Assembly: GCF_020164785.1 (NCBI RefSeq)
Contig: NZ_JAIUGX010000002.1
Span: 434,001 to 498,000 of the forward strand
Source: Mesorhizobium sp. ES1-1
GTDB taxonomy: Bacteria > Pseudomonadota > Alphaproteobacteria > Rhizobiales > Rhizobiaceae
Direction: 5' to 3'
Length of the DNA stretch: 64,000 nt
Shown: positions 38,701 to 47,419 of the stretch, one piece after another
Numbering within the stretch: the stretch's first letter is position 1
How the letters are laid out: each line of letters starts with the position of its first letter
Made by a program: the position numbers and the translations under genes
The notes under the pieces: model-generated
The model's database searches: none
Seen by the model: only the letters and a program-made list of their open reading frames with translations
What the model was told of the DNA's origin: nothing

Positions 38701-41700
38701 CCGAGGACCGGCTGCGGATTTCGGCGGCCGACATCCACACGCTGCGCACCGTGGCCCGGCGGACATGGCACTATTTCGAATCCTTCGTCACGTCGGAGCA
38801 TCACAATTTGCCTCCCGACAACTTCCAGGAGAGCCCGGCGCCCGTGGTCGCGCCGCGCACCTCGCCGACCAATATCGGCGTCTACTTGCTTTCGGTCGTT
38901 TCCGCGCGCGATTTCGGCTGGATCAGCCTGTCCGACGCCATCACGCGCATCGATGCCACCATGTCGACGATCGAAGGAATGCCGCGCGAGCGCGGCCACC
39001 TCTTCAACTGGTACGACACGACGACGCTGAAGCCCTTGTACCCCCTCTACATTTCTGCCGTCGACAGCGGCAACCTCGCTGGACATCTTGTGGCTGTGGC
39101 GGCGGCCTGCGCCGAATGGGCCGAAGCGCCTTCCGTCCATCTCCAGGGCGATTTCGAGGGCATTCTCGACACTGTCGCCATCCTCGGCGAGAGCCTCGAC
39201 GAACTGCCCGATGACCGCCGGCAACTGCGCCCCCTGCGCCAGCGTCTCGCCGACCGCCTCGACGGCATGCGCCGCGCCGTCGACACCATCAAGGCACAGC
39301 CGGAAATGGCGTCGATCCGCACCATCAACCTGGCAGTTCTGGCAGGCGAGATCCGCAAGCTGGCGGCGGCCATCCACACCGAGGCCGCTTCGGGCCACAG
39401 CGAGGTCATTGTCGACTGGGCGGGAAGGCTCGAAGCCACCTGCGAAGCGCATGTGCATGACGCGCATAGCGACGACAACGCCGTCGCGGCGCTGCGGGCC
39501 AAGCTCCTGACGCTGCGCGAGCGCACGCGGCGGTTCGCCTTCGAGATGGAGTTCTCGTTCCTGATGCGGCCTGAGCGCAAGCTGCTCTCGATCGGCTACC
39601 GCGTCGAAGAACATCAGCTCGATGAAAGCTGTTATGACCTGCTCGCCTCGGAGGCGCGGCTGACCAGCCTGTTCGCCATCGCCAAGGGCGACTTGCCGAC
39701 GGAACACTGGTTCCGGCTTGGCCGGCCGATCGTCGAGATCGGTTTCCAGGGCGCGCTGATGTCCTGGTCGGGCTCGATGTTCGAATATCTGATGCCGCCG
39801 CTCGTGATGAAGGAGCCGCAGGGCAGCATTCTCAACCAGACGAGCAAGCTGATCATCAAGCGCCAGATCCAGTACGGCCGCGAAAAGAACGTGCCCTGGG
39901 GCATCTCGGAAGCGGCCTACAACGCCCGCGACCGTGAGCTGACCTACCAGTATACCAACTTTGGCGTGCCCGGCCTGGGCCTGAAGCGCGGCCTCGGCCA
40001 GAACACCGTGATCGCGCCCTACGCGACCATCCTGGCGGCGCAGTTCAACCCGCGCGAAGCGGTGCGGAACCTGGCGCGGCTCCGGCAGATCGGCGCGCTC
40101 GGCCGCCATGGCTTTTATGACGCGGTCGACTTCACGCCGCAGCGCGTCCCCGAAGGCACCGATCATGTCGTCGTGCAGAACTACATGGCCCATCATTCGG
40201 GCATGTCCATCGCGGCTGTCGCCGACGCCATTTTCGAAGGCCGCATGCGCGACCGCTTCCACAGCGATCCGGTCATCGAATCGGCCGAGCTGCTTCTGCA
40301 GGAGCGGGCGCCGCGCGACATCCCGACGGCGACCGTCCGGACAGAGGCCGACGAACGTGCCAAGGACGAGAGCGAAGTCGAGAGCCCCGACAGCCGCATC
40401 GTGCTCGATCCTTTGCGGGCACTGCGCTCCACGAGCATGATGTCGAACGGCCGCTACTCGGTGATGGTCACCGCGACTGGCTCCGGCTACAGCCGCTGGG
40501 GCGATCTTTCCATCACGCGCTGGCAGCCGGATCCGACCGAGGACCGGCTGGGCTCCTACATCTTCCTGCGCGACGCAAGCACCGGCGACTGGTGGTCGGC
40601 GACCGCCGAGCCGAAACGCGCGGCGGAGGAAAAGGCGCAGACCCTGTTCTCCGACGACAAGGCAAGCTTCCTGAAATCGGTCGCCTCCCTGCGCTCCGAG
40701 GTCGAGTGCATCGTCATTTCCGAAGGCAATGGCGAGGGCCGCCGCGTCACGCTCTATAATGATGGCGCATCCGACCGCCACATCGAGGTGACCTCCTTTG
40801 CCGAGCTGGTCCTCGGCTCCGAAGCATCGGACAATGCTCATCCGGCGTTCTCGAAAATGTTCGTGGAAACCGAAATCGCGCCGAACAACGGCGCGATCTT
40901 CGCCACGCGGCGCAAGCGCGAAACCAGCGAGCCCGACATCACCCTGGTGCATTTCGTCACCGACCCGTCCGGGCCGGAGCGTGATGCCGAGGCCGAGACG
41001 GACAGGCGCGCTTTCATCGGTCGTGGCCGCACTATCGTAGACGCGGCCGCTTTCGATCCGGGGGCCAAGCTTCGCGGTCTTTCGGGTTTCACCCTCGATC
41101 CGATCGCCTCCTTGCGCCGCCAGGTGCGGGTGCCGGCCAACAAGAAGATATCGCTGACCTTCTGGACCGTCGTCGGCGCCAGCCGTGGCGAGCTGGAAGA
41201 AGCCATCGCCCGGCTCGACCATCCGGATAGCTTTGCCCGCCAGGCGATGCTCGCCTGGACGCGCAGCCAGGTCCAGACACGTCACATGGGTCTCAGCCTG
41301 ACCGATGCCGCCAACGTGCAGAAGCTTGCGCGCTATTTGATCTATCCCGATCCGTTCCTGCGGCTTCCCGCCGAATCCATCGCTTCGGGGCTGGGCAAGC
41401 AGTCGAGCCTGTGGCCGACCAGCATCTCTGGGGATTTCCCGATCTTTCTGGTCAGGATCGGCGACGTCGCTGATCTGGAGATCGTCGCGCAGGCGCTTCG
41501 CTTCCAGGAATATATGCGCACGCGCGGCATGATGATCGACTTCGTGGTCGTCAACGAACAGGCGTCTTCCTATGTCCAGGACCTGCAGAGGGCGGTCGAG
41601 ACGCTGTGTGAAAACAGCCGCCTGCGTGGCAAGGAACTCGGCCCTCGCCAGCACATTTTCGCCGTGCGCCGCGACCTTATGGACGAGACTACCTACAAGA

Positions 41701-44312
41701 CGCTGCTCGCCGTCGCCCGTGTTGTCCTGCACACACGCAACGGCACGATCTTCGACCAGATCGAGCGGGCCGAAGGAGCTGCCCTGCAGGCGCGCGACGC
41801 GTTGCAGCTGGCCGGGCGCGAAGGGTCTGCCTCGTCGCCCTTGCCGCAGACATTGGCCGTGCAGACTGTGTCGAATGTCGGCGCCGACGGCACTGGTCTC
41901 GATCGATGGAACGGCTTTGGCGGCTTCGACGGCGACGGTCGCCACTATGTCGTCAGGCTGGCTGGCCGCCGCACCACGCCGCAACCCTGGATAAACGTAG
42001 TCTCCAACGCGTCGTTTGGCTTCCACACCTCGGCCGAGGGCGCGGCCTTCACCTGGAGCCGCAACAGCCGCGACTACCAGCTGACCCCATGGTCGAACGA
42101 CCCGGTTTCGAACCGTCCGGGCGAGGGGTTCTATATCCATGACCTCGCCGGCGGCAGGGCGTTCTCGCCGCTTGCTGCCGTGGTGCGCGATCCCTCGATG
42201 ACCTACGAGGCCTGGCACGGGCAGGGCTTCTCGACGTTCCGCGCCAAACGCGGACCCTTGTCGATGGATCTAACCCATGTCGTCGACCCGATCGATCCGG
42301 TGAAGATTTCGCGATTGCGCATTCAGAACTCCGGGTCGGTGCCAGTGCGGCTGCGTGTCTATGCCTATGCCGAATGGGTGCTCGGCGGGCATCGCTCGCG
42401 CACGGCGTCGACCATCGTCCCATCGCGGGACCCGGCCACCGGCGCGCTCCTGGCGCAAAATCCGTACGGGCTCGATTTCGGCGAGCGGGTGGCCTTCCTG
42501 GCTTCGGACGCCAGTGCGCAATCGGTGACGGCAGACCGTACGGAGTTCCTGGGCCGTCATGGCTCGACCGAGATGCCGCAGGCGGTTCTGAACGGTGCTG
42601 CCCTATCTGGCCGCGTCGAGGCGGGAGACGATCCGTGCGCGGCCATTGCCCGGGATGTCGAGGTGCCGCCCGGTGGCGGCGTGACGATGCTCTGGCTGTT
42701 GGGCGATGCCGACTCCGCCGATCAGGCCAGCACCCTGATTCAGGAGCATCGGTCCAAGGATTTCGATCAACGTCTGGCCGACAACGAGCAGGCGTGGCGC
42801 GGGTTCCTGGACACGATCCAGGTCCAGACGCCGGACAAAGGTCTCGACGCCATGGTCAATCACTGGCTGCCCTATCAGAGTCTCGCCTGCCGTATCCGCG
42901 CCCGCTCAGCCTTCTATCAGGCCAGCGGCGCCTTCGGCTTCCGCGACCAGTTGCAGGATACGCTGGCGTTGCTCGCGCATGACCCCGGCTTGGCGCGCGA
43001 CCAGATCCTCAATGCGGCGCGGCGGCAGTTCCCCGAGGGCGATGTGCAGCATTGGTGGCTGCCGCGTACAGGGGCGGGCGTGCGTACGATGATATCCGAT
43101 GACGTCGTGTGGCTGGCTCACGCCACCGCGCGCTATCTGCTGGTCACCGACGATACCACCATCCTCGAGGAGCAATTGCCCTTCATCGAGGGACAAAAGT
43201 TAGGCGAGGGCGAGCACGATGCCTTCTTCACCCCGGAGATTTCGGAGAAGACTGTCTCCCTCTACGAGCACTGCGCGCGTGCCCTCGATCTGGCCATCTC
43301 GCGCAGCAGCCCGGCCGGGTTGCCGCTGATCCTCGGCGGCGACTGGAACGACGGCATGAACCGCGTCGGCGAGCACGGCAGGGGCGAGAGCGTCTGGCTG
43401 GGATGGTTCCTGCTGAAGACGCTGGGCGATTTCGCCGCCATCGCCAAGAGCGAAGGCGATACCGAGCACGCCGAGGCCTGGACAAGCCACGCCGACGCGC
43501 TGAAACGGGCGCTTGAAAACACTGCCTGGGATGGCGAATGGTACCGGCGCGGCAGTTTCGACGACGGCACGCCGCTGGGCTCGCACACATCCGAAGAGTG
43601 CAAGATCGACTCCATTGCCCAGTCCTGGAGCGTCCTTTCGGGCGAAGGCGACCCGGCTCGATCGAAGACGGCGATGGCGCAGGCGACCAGGCTGCTGGTC
43701 GACGACGAGCTCAAGATCGTCAAGCTGTTCACCCCCGCCTTTTCGAAGACGGACAAGGATCCGGGCTACATCAAGAGCTATCCGCCGGGCGTGCGCGAGA
43801 ATGGCGGGCAATATACCCATGCCGCCACGTGGTTCGTCATTGCGCTGGCCGAGATGGGGCAGACCGACGAGGCCTATCGCTGCTTCTCGATGCTCAATCC
43901 GGTCAACCACGCGATCGACGAGGCTTCGGCCGAACTCTATCGCGTCGAGCCCTATGTGGTCGCGGCCGACGTCTATGCCGGCGACGACCATGATGGTGGC
44001 AACAAGGGCGGTCGCGGCGGCTGGACCTGGTATACAGGCTCGGCCGGCTGGCTCTATCGGGCGGCCGTAGAGGGCATCCTGGGCATTGAACGTCGCGGCA
44101 ATAGGGTCCAGTTCACGCCGAAGCTACCCAGCCACTGGGACGGCTATTCCGCCACGCTGAAGATGCTTGGGGCCGAACTTCGGGTCCGGGTTGTTCGCGA
44201 CAGCAAGGCCAAGGCGATGTCACTGGAACTGGACGGGGCAAAGGCCAAGACCTCGTCGGTCGAACTCAGGAACGGCGAAGTTTCGGAGGTCGTTGTACGG
44301 ATTCCGGGCTGA
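35721..44312 (+). CDS. ndvB: Cyclic beta-1,2-glucan synthase NdvB/ChvB
   Basis: This 2863-residue inner-membrane enzyme has the length of rhizobial NdvB and Brucella Cgs (about 2830-2870). The cytoplasmic N-terminal part is followed by membrane helices at ~420-445 and ~450-475. A GT84 glycosyltransferase region holds LDAD (634-637) and 'RWARGDWQLL' from R784. More helices follow to ~1000, then a glucoamylase-like region and a C-terminal GH94 phosphorylase module with the catalytic aspartate in 'GGDWNDGMNRVG' (~2540-2551) and 'TWYTGSAGWLYRA'. It initiates, elongates, cyclises and trims periplasmic cyclic glucans from UDP-glucose, needed for hypo-osmotic adaptation and host infection. The ribosome site is weak. 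Confidence 0.98.
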   Translation: MNIQTNPAQIEKTSASFPAITEEPIRSNFLPEERLRALGESLAKGDLTDLFGLTPFDFQARIRDSAKKILEVYRSTNAAQARGETITPAAQWLLDNNYLVEETIFQVKRDLPRRFYRQLPGLKLPNGGNVPRALALAWTYVAHSDSSVSATMFKAIVQGFQSVEPLRIGELWALPSLLRFVLIENLRRLAVRVNRTRQMRQIANEVADKVLATDDSPDRQAILSNFSAHAHDTTFATQLLYRLRDGSQNAGRALEWLEGELEKTGTDAEEIIIAEHHTLSSGNVTTGNIIRGLRLINDVDWTVWFEDVSRIDTVLRGRTDFAALDFFSRDQYRTAIEELARRSNLSEYRVAEKAIELAGHTAEEGVADPAEAGDVPVSTAHTDVGFYLVGPRRLELEKTIGYRPTVSQRLKRAFTKTGWLGIVVPVFALTVLLLVLSGNALAHLGLSVTSIVLMLALFAVPASEGALAFFNTVVSLFLKPTRLIGYDYRHGVPPEARTLVVVPSLIGSRDDVEESIRNIEVHYLANLADEIYFALLSDWPDSKTEIDVADTEILGFARAEIDRLNARYPSEGAPRFYILHRRRLFNAAEGAWMGWERKRGKLHELDLLLRGDSDTTFLPLGVPLPENVVHVMTLDADTRTTRDAVASLVGKLCHPLNRPHFDAAKRVVTAGYAILQPRITASLTSGDEASFFQRVFSANRGLDPYVFAVSDLYQDVFGDGSFTGKGLYHVDAFEAALKGRIEENTILSHDLLEGALARSALVTDVELVEDYPTRYSVDASRHHRWARGDWQLLGFILDPRSGVPALSRWKMVDNLRRSLTPIFWVLAAIAGWTLLPFTQAAQWQALLILSLFMAPTFNIVNAILPKSGDQTARGHFSALARDVAFGTAMVALKILLMAHNAWMMGDAIVRTLYRLFVSRQNLLEWRTASQAHKSGDNDLASYYGMMYGAVIIGFVGLAVPVLADSTGAFVAFFFALFWIASPAVASWISRSAETEDRLRISAADIHTLRTVARRTWHYFESFVTSEHHNLPPDNFQESPAPVVAPRTSPTNIGVYLLSVVSARDFGWISLSDAITRIDATMSTIEGMPRERGHLFNWYDTTTLKPLYPLYISAVDSGNLAGHLVAVAAACAEWAEAPSVHLQGDFEGILDTVAILGESLDELPDDRRQLRPLRQRLADRLDGMRRAVDTIKAQPEMASIRTINLAVLAGEIRKLAAAIHTEAASGHSEVIVDWAGRLEATCEAHVHDAHSDDNAVAALRAKLLTLRERTRRFAFEMEFSFLMRPERKLLSIGYRVEEHQLDESCYDLLASEARLTSLFAIAKGDLPTEHWFRLGRPIVEIGFQGALMSWSGSMFEYLMPPLVMKEPQGSILNQTSKLIIKRQIQYGREKNVPWGISEAAYNARDRELTYQYTNFGVPGLGLKRGLGQNTVIAPYATILAAQFNPREAVRNLARLRQIGALGRHGFYDAVDFTPQRVPEGTDHVVVQNYMAHHSGMSIAAVADAIFEGRMRDRFHSDPVIESAELLLQERAPRDIPTATVRTEADERAKDESEVESPDSRIVLDPLRALRSTSMMSNGRYSVMVTATGSGYSRWGDLSITRWQPDPTEDRLGSYIFLRDASTGDWWSATAEPKRAAEEKAQTLFSDDKASFLKSVASLRSEVECIVISEGNGEGRRVTLYNDGASDRHIEVTSFAELVLGSEASDNAHPAFSKMFVETEIAPNNGAIFATRRKRETSEPDITLVHFVTDPSGPERDAEAETDRRAFIGRGRTIVDAAAFDPGAKLRGLSGFTLDPIASLRRQVRVPANKKISLTFWTVVGASRGELEEAIARLDHPDSFARQAMLAWTRSQVQTRHMGLSLTDAANVQKLARYLIYPDPFLRLPAESIASGLGKQSSLWPTSISGDFPIFLVRIGDVADLEIVAQALRFQEYMRTRGMMIDFVVVNEQASSYVQDLQRAVETLCENSRLRGKELGPRQHIFAVRRDLMDETTYKTLLAVARVVLHTRNGTIFDQIERAEGAALQARDALQLAGREGSASSPLPQTLAVQTVSNVGADGTGLDRWNGFGGFDGDGRHYVVRLAGRRTTPQPWINVVSNASFGFHTSAEGAAFTWSRNSRDYQLTPWSNDPVSNRPGEGFYIHDLAGGRAFSPLAAVVRDPSMTYEAWHGQGFSTFRAKRGPLSMDLTHVVDPIDPVKISRLRIQNSGSVPVRLRVYAYAEWVLGGHRSRTASTIVPSRDPATGALLAQNPYGLDFGERVAFLASDASAQSVTADRTEFLGRHGSTEMPQAVLNGAALSGRVEAGDDPCAAIARDVEVPPGGGVTMLWLLGDADSADQASTLIQEHRSKDFDQRLADNEQAWRGFLDTIQVQTPDKGLDAMVNHWLPYQSLACRIRARSAFYQASGAFGFRDQLQDTLALLAHDPGLARDQILNAARRQFPEGDVQHWWLPRTGAGVRTMISDDVVWLAHATARYLLVTDDTTILEEQLPFIEGQKLGEGEHDAFFTPEISEKTVSLYEHCARALDLAISRSSPAGLPLILGGDWNDGMNRVGEHGRGESVWLGWFLLKTLGDFAAIAKSEGDTEHAEAWTSHADALKRALENTAWDGEWYRRGSFDDGTPLGSHTSEECKIDSIAQSWSVLSGEGDPARSKTAMAQATRLLVDDELKIVKLFTPAFSKTDKDPGYIKSYPPGVRENGGQYTHAATWFVIALAEMGQTDEAYRCFSMLNPVNHAIDEASAELYRVEPYVVAADVYAGDDHDGGNKGGRGGWTWYTGSAGWLYRAAVEGILGIERRGNRVQFTPKLPSHWDGYSATLKMLGAELRVRVVRDSKAKAMSLELDGAKAKTSSVELRNGEVSEVVVRIPG

Positions 44313-44776
44313 GATAGGCCTCTCGCGACGAGCAGGGCCTGGGTGGCCCTGTTCGAGACTTTACGCAAGCTTGCGGTATGGTTGTAGAAAATTCAGAAAT
44401 ATCAAAAACTTGCCGGTTTAAGTCACAGAGCTTGGGGCGGCCGCGGCGCTTTGCGCCTTGAATGTTTGCGCCCCGCCGCGCCATTTCGTCTGGCGTTATA
44501 CTGTTCAAATGGCTCTATTCACCGACAGTCATCCGCCCGACATTGTTGGTGATTAAAATTGTGGCAGTGCACCCCAGGTGCCATGATTTCGCCGCACGGG
44601 TGACATTTTACCTGTCTTCTCAAACCGTTAGGTGATCACGGCAGATTTCGGAACGTCGCCATCTTTTGTTCGCGTAAAAGGAACTGAAGAGGTACACGGC
44701 CATTGTTTTGCGACGTATCAACCGATACGAGTCAAATGATGCAGTGCACAACAAACAGCGTGGCGGAGTAACTGGG
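44313..44776. other. Intergenic region between ndvB and ndvA
   Basis: These 464 bases carry no convincing gene. A hairpin lies just after ndvB (see terminator). The rest is somewhat less GC-rich and must hold any separate ndvA promoter. I found no clear -35/-10 pair or known RNA. Confidence 0.6.
44329..44355 (+). terminator. Hairpin downstream of ndvB, possible terminator
   Basis: An 11-base stem, CGAGCAGGGCC/GGCCCTGTTCG (one G-T pair), has a five-base loop TGGGT and starts 17 bases after the ndvB stop. No proper T-tract follows (AGACTTTACG), so it may be a weak terminator or an mRNA-stabilising 3' structure. Confidence 0.5.
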
Positions 44777-46555
44777 GTGACCCTTCTGCAAATCTATTGG
44801 AGAGCGCTTGGTTACCTAGCGGCCGACAGGAAACGCGTTGCGTTGATCTGTTCCGCCAACGTTGCTCTGGCCATCATCGCGATCCTCGAGCCCATCATGT
44901 TCGGCCGGGTAATCGATGCGATTTCGGCCCGCGGCTCGGTGTTCGCCACGCTCGCCCTGTGGGCGGGCCTTGGCGCGTTCAACATCATTGCCTTCGTCAT
45001 GGTTGCGCGCGGCGCCGATCGCTTTGCTCATAAGCGGCGCAGCGAGGTTCTTTGCCAGTCGTTCGAACGTGTGATCACCATGCCGCTTGCCTGGCATCAT
45101 CAGCGTGGAACGTCCAACGCTTTGCATACGCTGTTGCGCGCCGTCGAGACGCTGTTCAGCCTGTGGCTCGAATTCATGCGCCAGCATCTCTCGACGGCGG
45201 TCGCTCTGGTTCTGCTGATCCCAACGGCAATCAGCATGGATCTGCGGATGTCGATGGTTCTGCTGGCCCTCGGCGTACTCTATGTCGGCATCGGCCGCGT
45301 GGTCATGAAGCGGACCAAGGCCGGCCAGGCAGCCGTGGAGCGCCACTACCATAAGGTGTTCGCCCATGTAACCGACTCGGTTAGCAACGTCGCCGTTCTG
45401 CAAAGCTACAATCGCTTGGGTCACGAGGCGGAGACGCTGCGCGGTTACGTCAAGAACCTGCTTGATGCACAGAACCCGGTTCTCGATTGGTGGGCCTTGG
45501 CCAACGCGCTGCACCGCCTGTCTTCGACGATCTCGATGATGGTCGTGCTGTTGATCGGCGCCTATCTCGTCACGCATGGCCAGCTGCGCATCGGCGATGT
45601 GATTGCCTTTACCGGTTTCGCAACCCTGCTTATCGCCCGGCTCGACCAAATGTCGGCCTTCGCCAACCAGATTTCAGAAGCCCGCGCCAAGCTTGAGGAT
45701 TTCTACCAGCTCGAGGATTCTGCCGCCGATGCGGCCGAGCCGGACGGTCTTCGCGATCTCACGAATGTCACGGGTCATGTCCGCTTCGAGAATGTCGGAT
45801 TCGAATTCGCCAATTCGGGGCAGGGCGTCAGCGATGTATCATTCGAGGTGCAGGCCGGCCAGACGGTGGCCATCGTCGGCCCGACGGGTGCGGGCAAGAC
45901 CACGCTCATCAATCTGCTGCAGCGCGTCTTCTCGCCTTCCAGTGGCCGCATCCTGATCGACGGCATCGACACGCGCACCGTGACACGCAAGTCGCTGCGT
46001 CATTCGATCGCCACCGTGTTCCAGGATGCGGGCCTGCTCAACCGTTCTATCGAGGACAACATCCGTGTTGGCCGCGCCGATGCGAGCAATGCCGAAATCC
46101 ATGCCGCCGCCAACGCGGCCGCTGCGCAGGATTTCATCCTGGCCAAGAGCAATGGCTACGATACGATTGTCGGCGAACGTGGCGGCCAGCTGTCGGGTGG
46201 CGAGCGTCAGCGCATCGCCATTGCGCGTGCCGTTTTGAAGGACGCACCGATCCTCGTGCTCGACGAGGCGACGAGCGCGCTCGACGTTGAGACCGAAGAC
46301 CGCGTGAAGGAAGCGATCGACGAATTGCGACGCGACCGCACCACCTTCATCATCGCTCACCGACTGACAACCGTCCGCGACGCCGATCTGGTCGTCTTCA
46401 TGGACAAGGGCAGGGTGATCGAGATGGGCGGCTTTGCAGAACTGTCGCTGCGTAACGGGCGCTTCGCCAGCCTGCTGCGCGCCGGCGGCCTGCTCAACGA
46501 CGAGGAGGTTCGCCGCCTCAGCCGCACCGTGCAGCAGCAGGAAGAAGCCGCCTGA
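44777..46555 (+). CDS. ndvA: Cyclic beta-1,2-glucan ABC exporter NdvA/ChvA
   Basis: This 592-residue half-transporter has six membrane helices (~1-310) fused to an ATPase domain with 'VGPTGAGKTTLINLLQRV', 'LSGGERQR' and 'ILVLDEATSALDVETED'. The sequence follows Sinorhizobium NdvA closely from 'LLQIYWRALGYL' on ('WHHQRGTSNALHTLLRAVETLFSLWLEFMR'). GTG 44777 with GGAG nine bases ahead gives the family N-terminus; the open frame extends 23 codons further. It moves the NdvB product into the periplasm. Confidence 0.97.
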   Translation: MTLLQIYWRALGYLAADRKRVALICSANVALAIIAILEPIMFGRVIDAISARGSVFATLALWAGLGAFNIIAFVMVARGADRFAHKRRSEVLCQSFERVITMPLAWHHQRGTSNALHTLLRAVETLFSLWLEFMRQHLSTAVALVLLIPTAISMDLRMSMVLLALGVLYVGIGRVVMKRTKAGQAAVERHYHKVFAHVTDSVSNVAVLQSYNRLGHEAETLRGYVKNLLDAQNPVLDWWALANALHRLSSTISMMVVLLIGAYLVTHGQLRIGDVIAFTGFATLLIARLDQMSAFANQISEARAKLEDFYQLEDSAADAAEPDGLRDLTNVTGHVRFENVGFEFANSGQGVSDVSFEVQAGQTVAIVGPTGAGKTTLINLLQRVFSPSSGRILIDGIDTRTVTRKSLRHSIATVFQDAGLLNRSIEDNIRVGRADASNAEIHAAANAAAAQDFILAKSNGYDTIVGERGGQLSGGERQRIAIARAVLKDAPILVLDEATSALDVETEDRVKEAIDELRRDRTTFIIAHRLTTVRDADLVVFMDKGRVIEMGGFAELSLRNGRFASLLRAGGLLNDEEVRRLSRTVQQQEEAA

Positions 46556-46563
46556 GAGATCAT

Positions 46564-46592
46564 CTACCTTCTCCCGCAGGGGAAGAAGGTAG
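46564..46592. terminator. Hairpin repeat (CTTCTCCC type) after ndvA
   Basis: CTACCTTCT pairs with AGAAGGTAG over nine bases, with further CCC/GGG pairing inside. It lies directly after the ndvA stop and probably ends its transcript. The same CTTCTCCC...GGGGA(G)AAG design recurs at 55949-55979, so it appears to be a dispersed repeat used as a terminator. Confidence 0.6.
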
Positions 46593-46653
46593 AGCCTCCT
46601 GCGACACCACCGCTGGATTGCCCCAAACGGGCCGGCGGTCTATGTAGAACCGC

Positions 46654-47418
46654 ATGAGCGACACCACCTCACGCCTCACCAGTTGGATGGATCTTGCCAA
46701 CCCGACGCGCTTCGTCGGGCTGGCGGATAGGCTCGTCCCGTGGCTGGCCGCAGCCTCCGCGCTGATCCTCGCCGCCGGGCTCTATATGAGCTTCGCCGCG
46801 CCCGAGGATTTCCAGCAGGGCACCACCGTCCGCATCATGTACATCCACGTGCCTTTCGCCTGGCTCGCCATGATGTGCTACTCGCTGATGGCGGTTTCCG
46901 CCCTCGGCACGCTGGTCTGGCGGCATCCGCTGGCGGACGTCGCCCTGAAATCCGCCGCACCCATTGGTGCCGTGTTCACCGCGCTGGCGTTGGTCACCGG
47001 GTCGATCTGGGGCAAGCCGATGTGGGGTACCTGGTGGGTATGGGACGCGCGCCTGACCTCGGTGTTCGTCTTGTTCCTGATGTATCTCGGCATCATAGCG
47101 CTGACCCGCGCGCTGGATGACGCAAGCCGTGCCGCCTGGGCCGCAGCCATCATCACGCTGGTCGGCTTCATCAACATTCCGATCATCAAGTTCTCGGTCG
47201 AATGGTGGAACACGTTGCACCAGCCGGCCTCGGTGTTCAGGCTCGGCGGGCCTACAATCGATCCAAGTCTGCTCTGGCCATTGTTGGTCATGGCTGTCGG
47301 CTTCACGGTGCTGTTCTTCACACTGCACCTGATGGCGATGCGCACGGAAATCCGCCGTCGCCGCGTCATCGCCATGCGCCGGGTTGCGGCGCGGCAGGCG
47401 GAGCGGCAGCCGGCCTAG
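46654..47418 (+). CDS. ccmC: Haem exporter/haem-handling membrane protein CcmC
   Basis: This 254-residue protein has six membrane helices and the tryptophan-rich haem motif 'WGTWWVWDARLTSV' (~120-135), with flanking histidines ('MYIHVPFAW' and 'WWNTLHQP'). It presents haem to CcmE for cytochrome c maturation. In most alphaproteobacteria it follows ccmA and ccmB and precedes ccmD and ccmG. Here the neighbours are ndvA and a convergent aldolase-like gene, so it stands alone. Confidence 0.95.
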   Translation: MSDTTSRLTSWMDLANPTRFVGLADRLVPWLAAASALILAAGLYMSFAAPEDFQQGTTVRIMYIHVPFAWLAMMCYSLMAVSALGTLVWRHPLADVALKSAAPIGAVFTALALVTGSIWGKPMWGTWWVWDARLTSVFVLFLMYLGIIALTRALDDASRAAWAAAIITLVGFINIPIIKFSVEWWNTLHQPASVFRLGGPTIDPSLLWPLLVMAVGFTVLFFTLHLMAMRTEIRRRRVIAMRRVAARQAERQPA

Positions 47419-47419
47419 A

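Noticed and set aside
38463..42218. A 1251-codon open frame antisense to ndvB, and similar long antisense frames at 4698-6812, 12303-13766 and 57747-59273
   Set aside because: They lie opposite well-recognised genes, have arginine/histidine-rich composition typical of shadow frames in GC-rich DNA, and match no family.
44266..44508. An 80-codon minus-strand frame with an AT-hook-like KRRGRPK sequence after ndvB
   Set aside because: It overlaps the ndvB end, has no ribosome site and crosses the hairpin; the motif is probably fortuitous.
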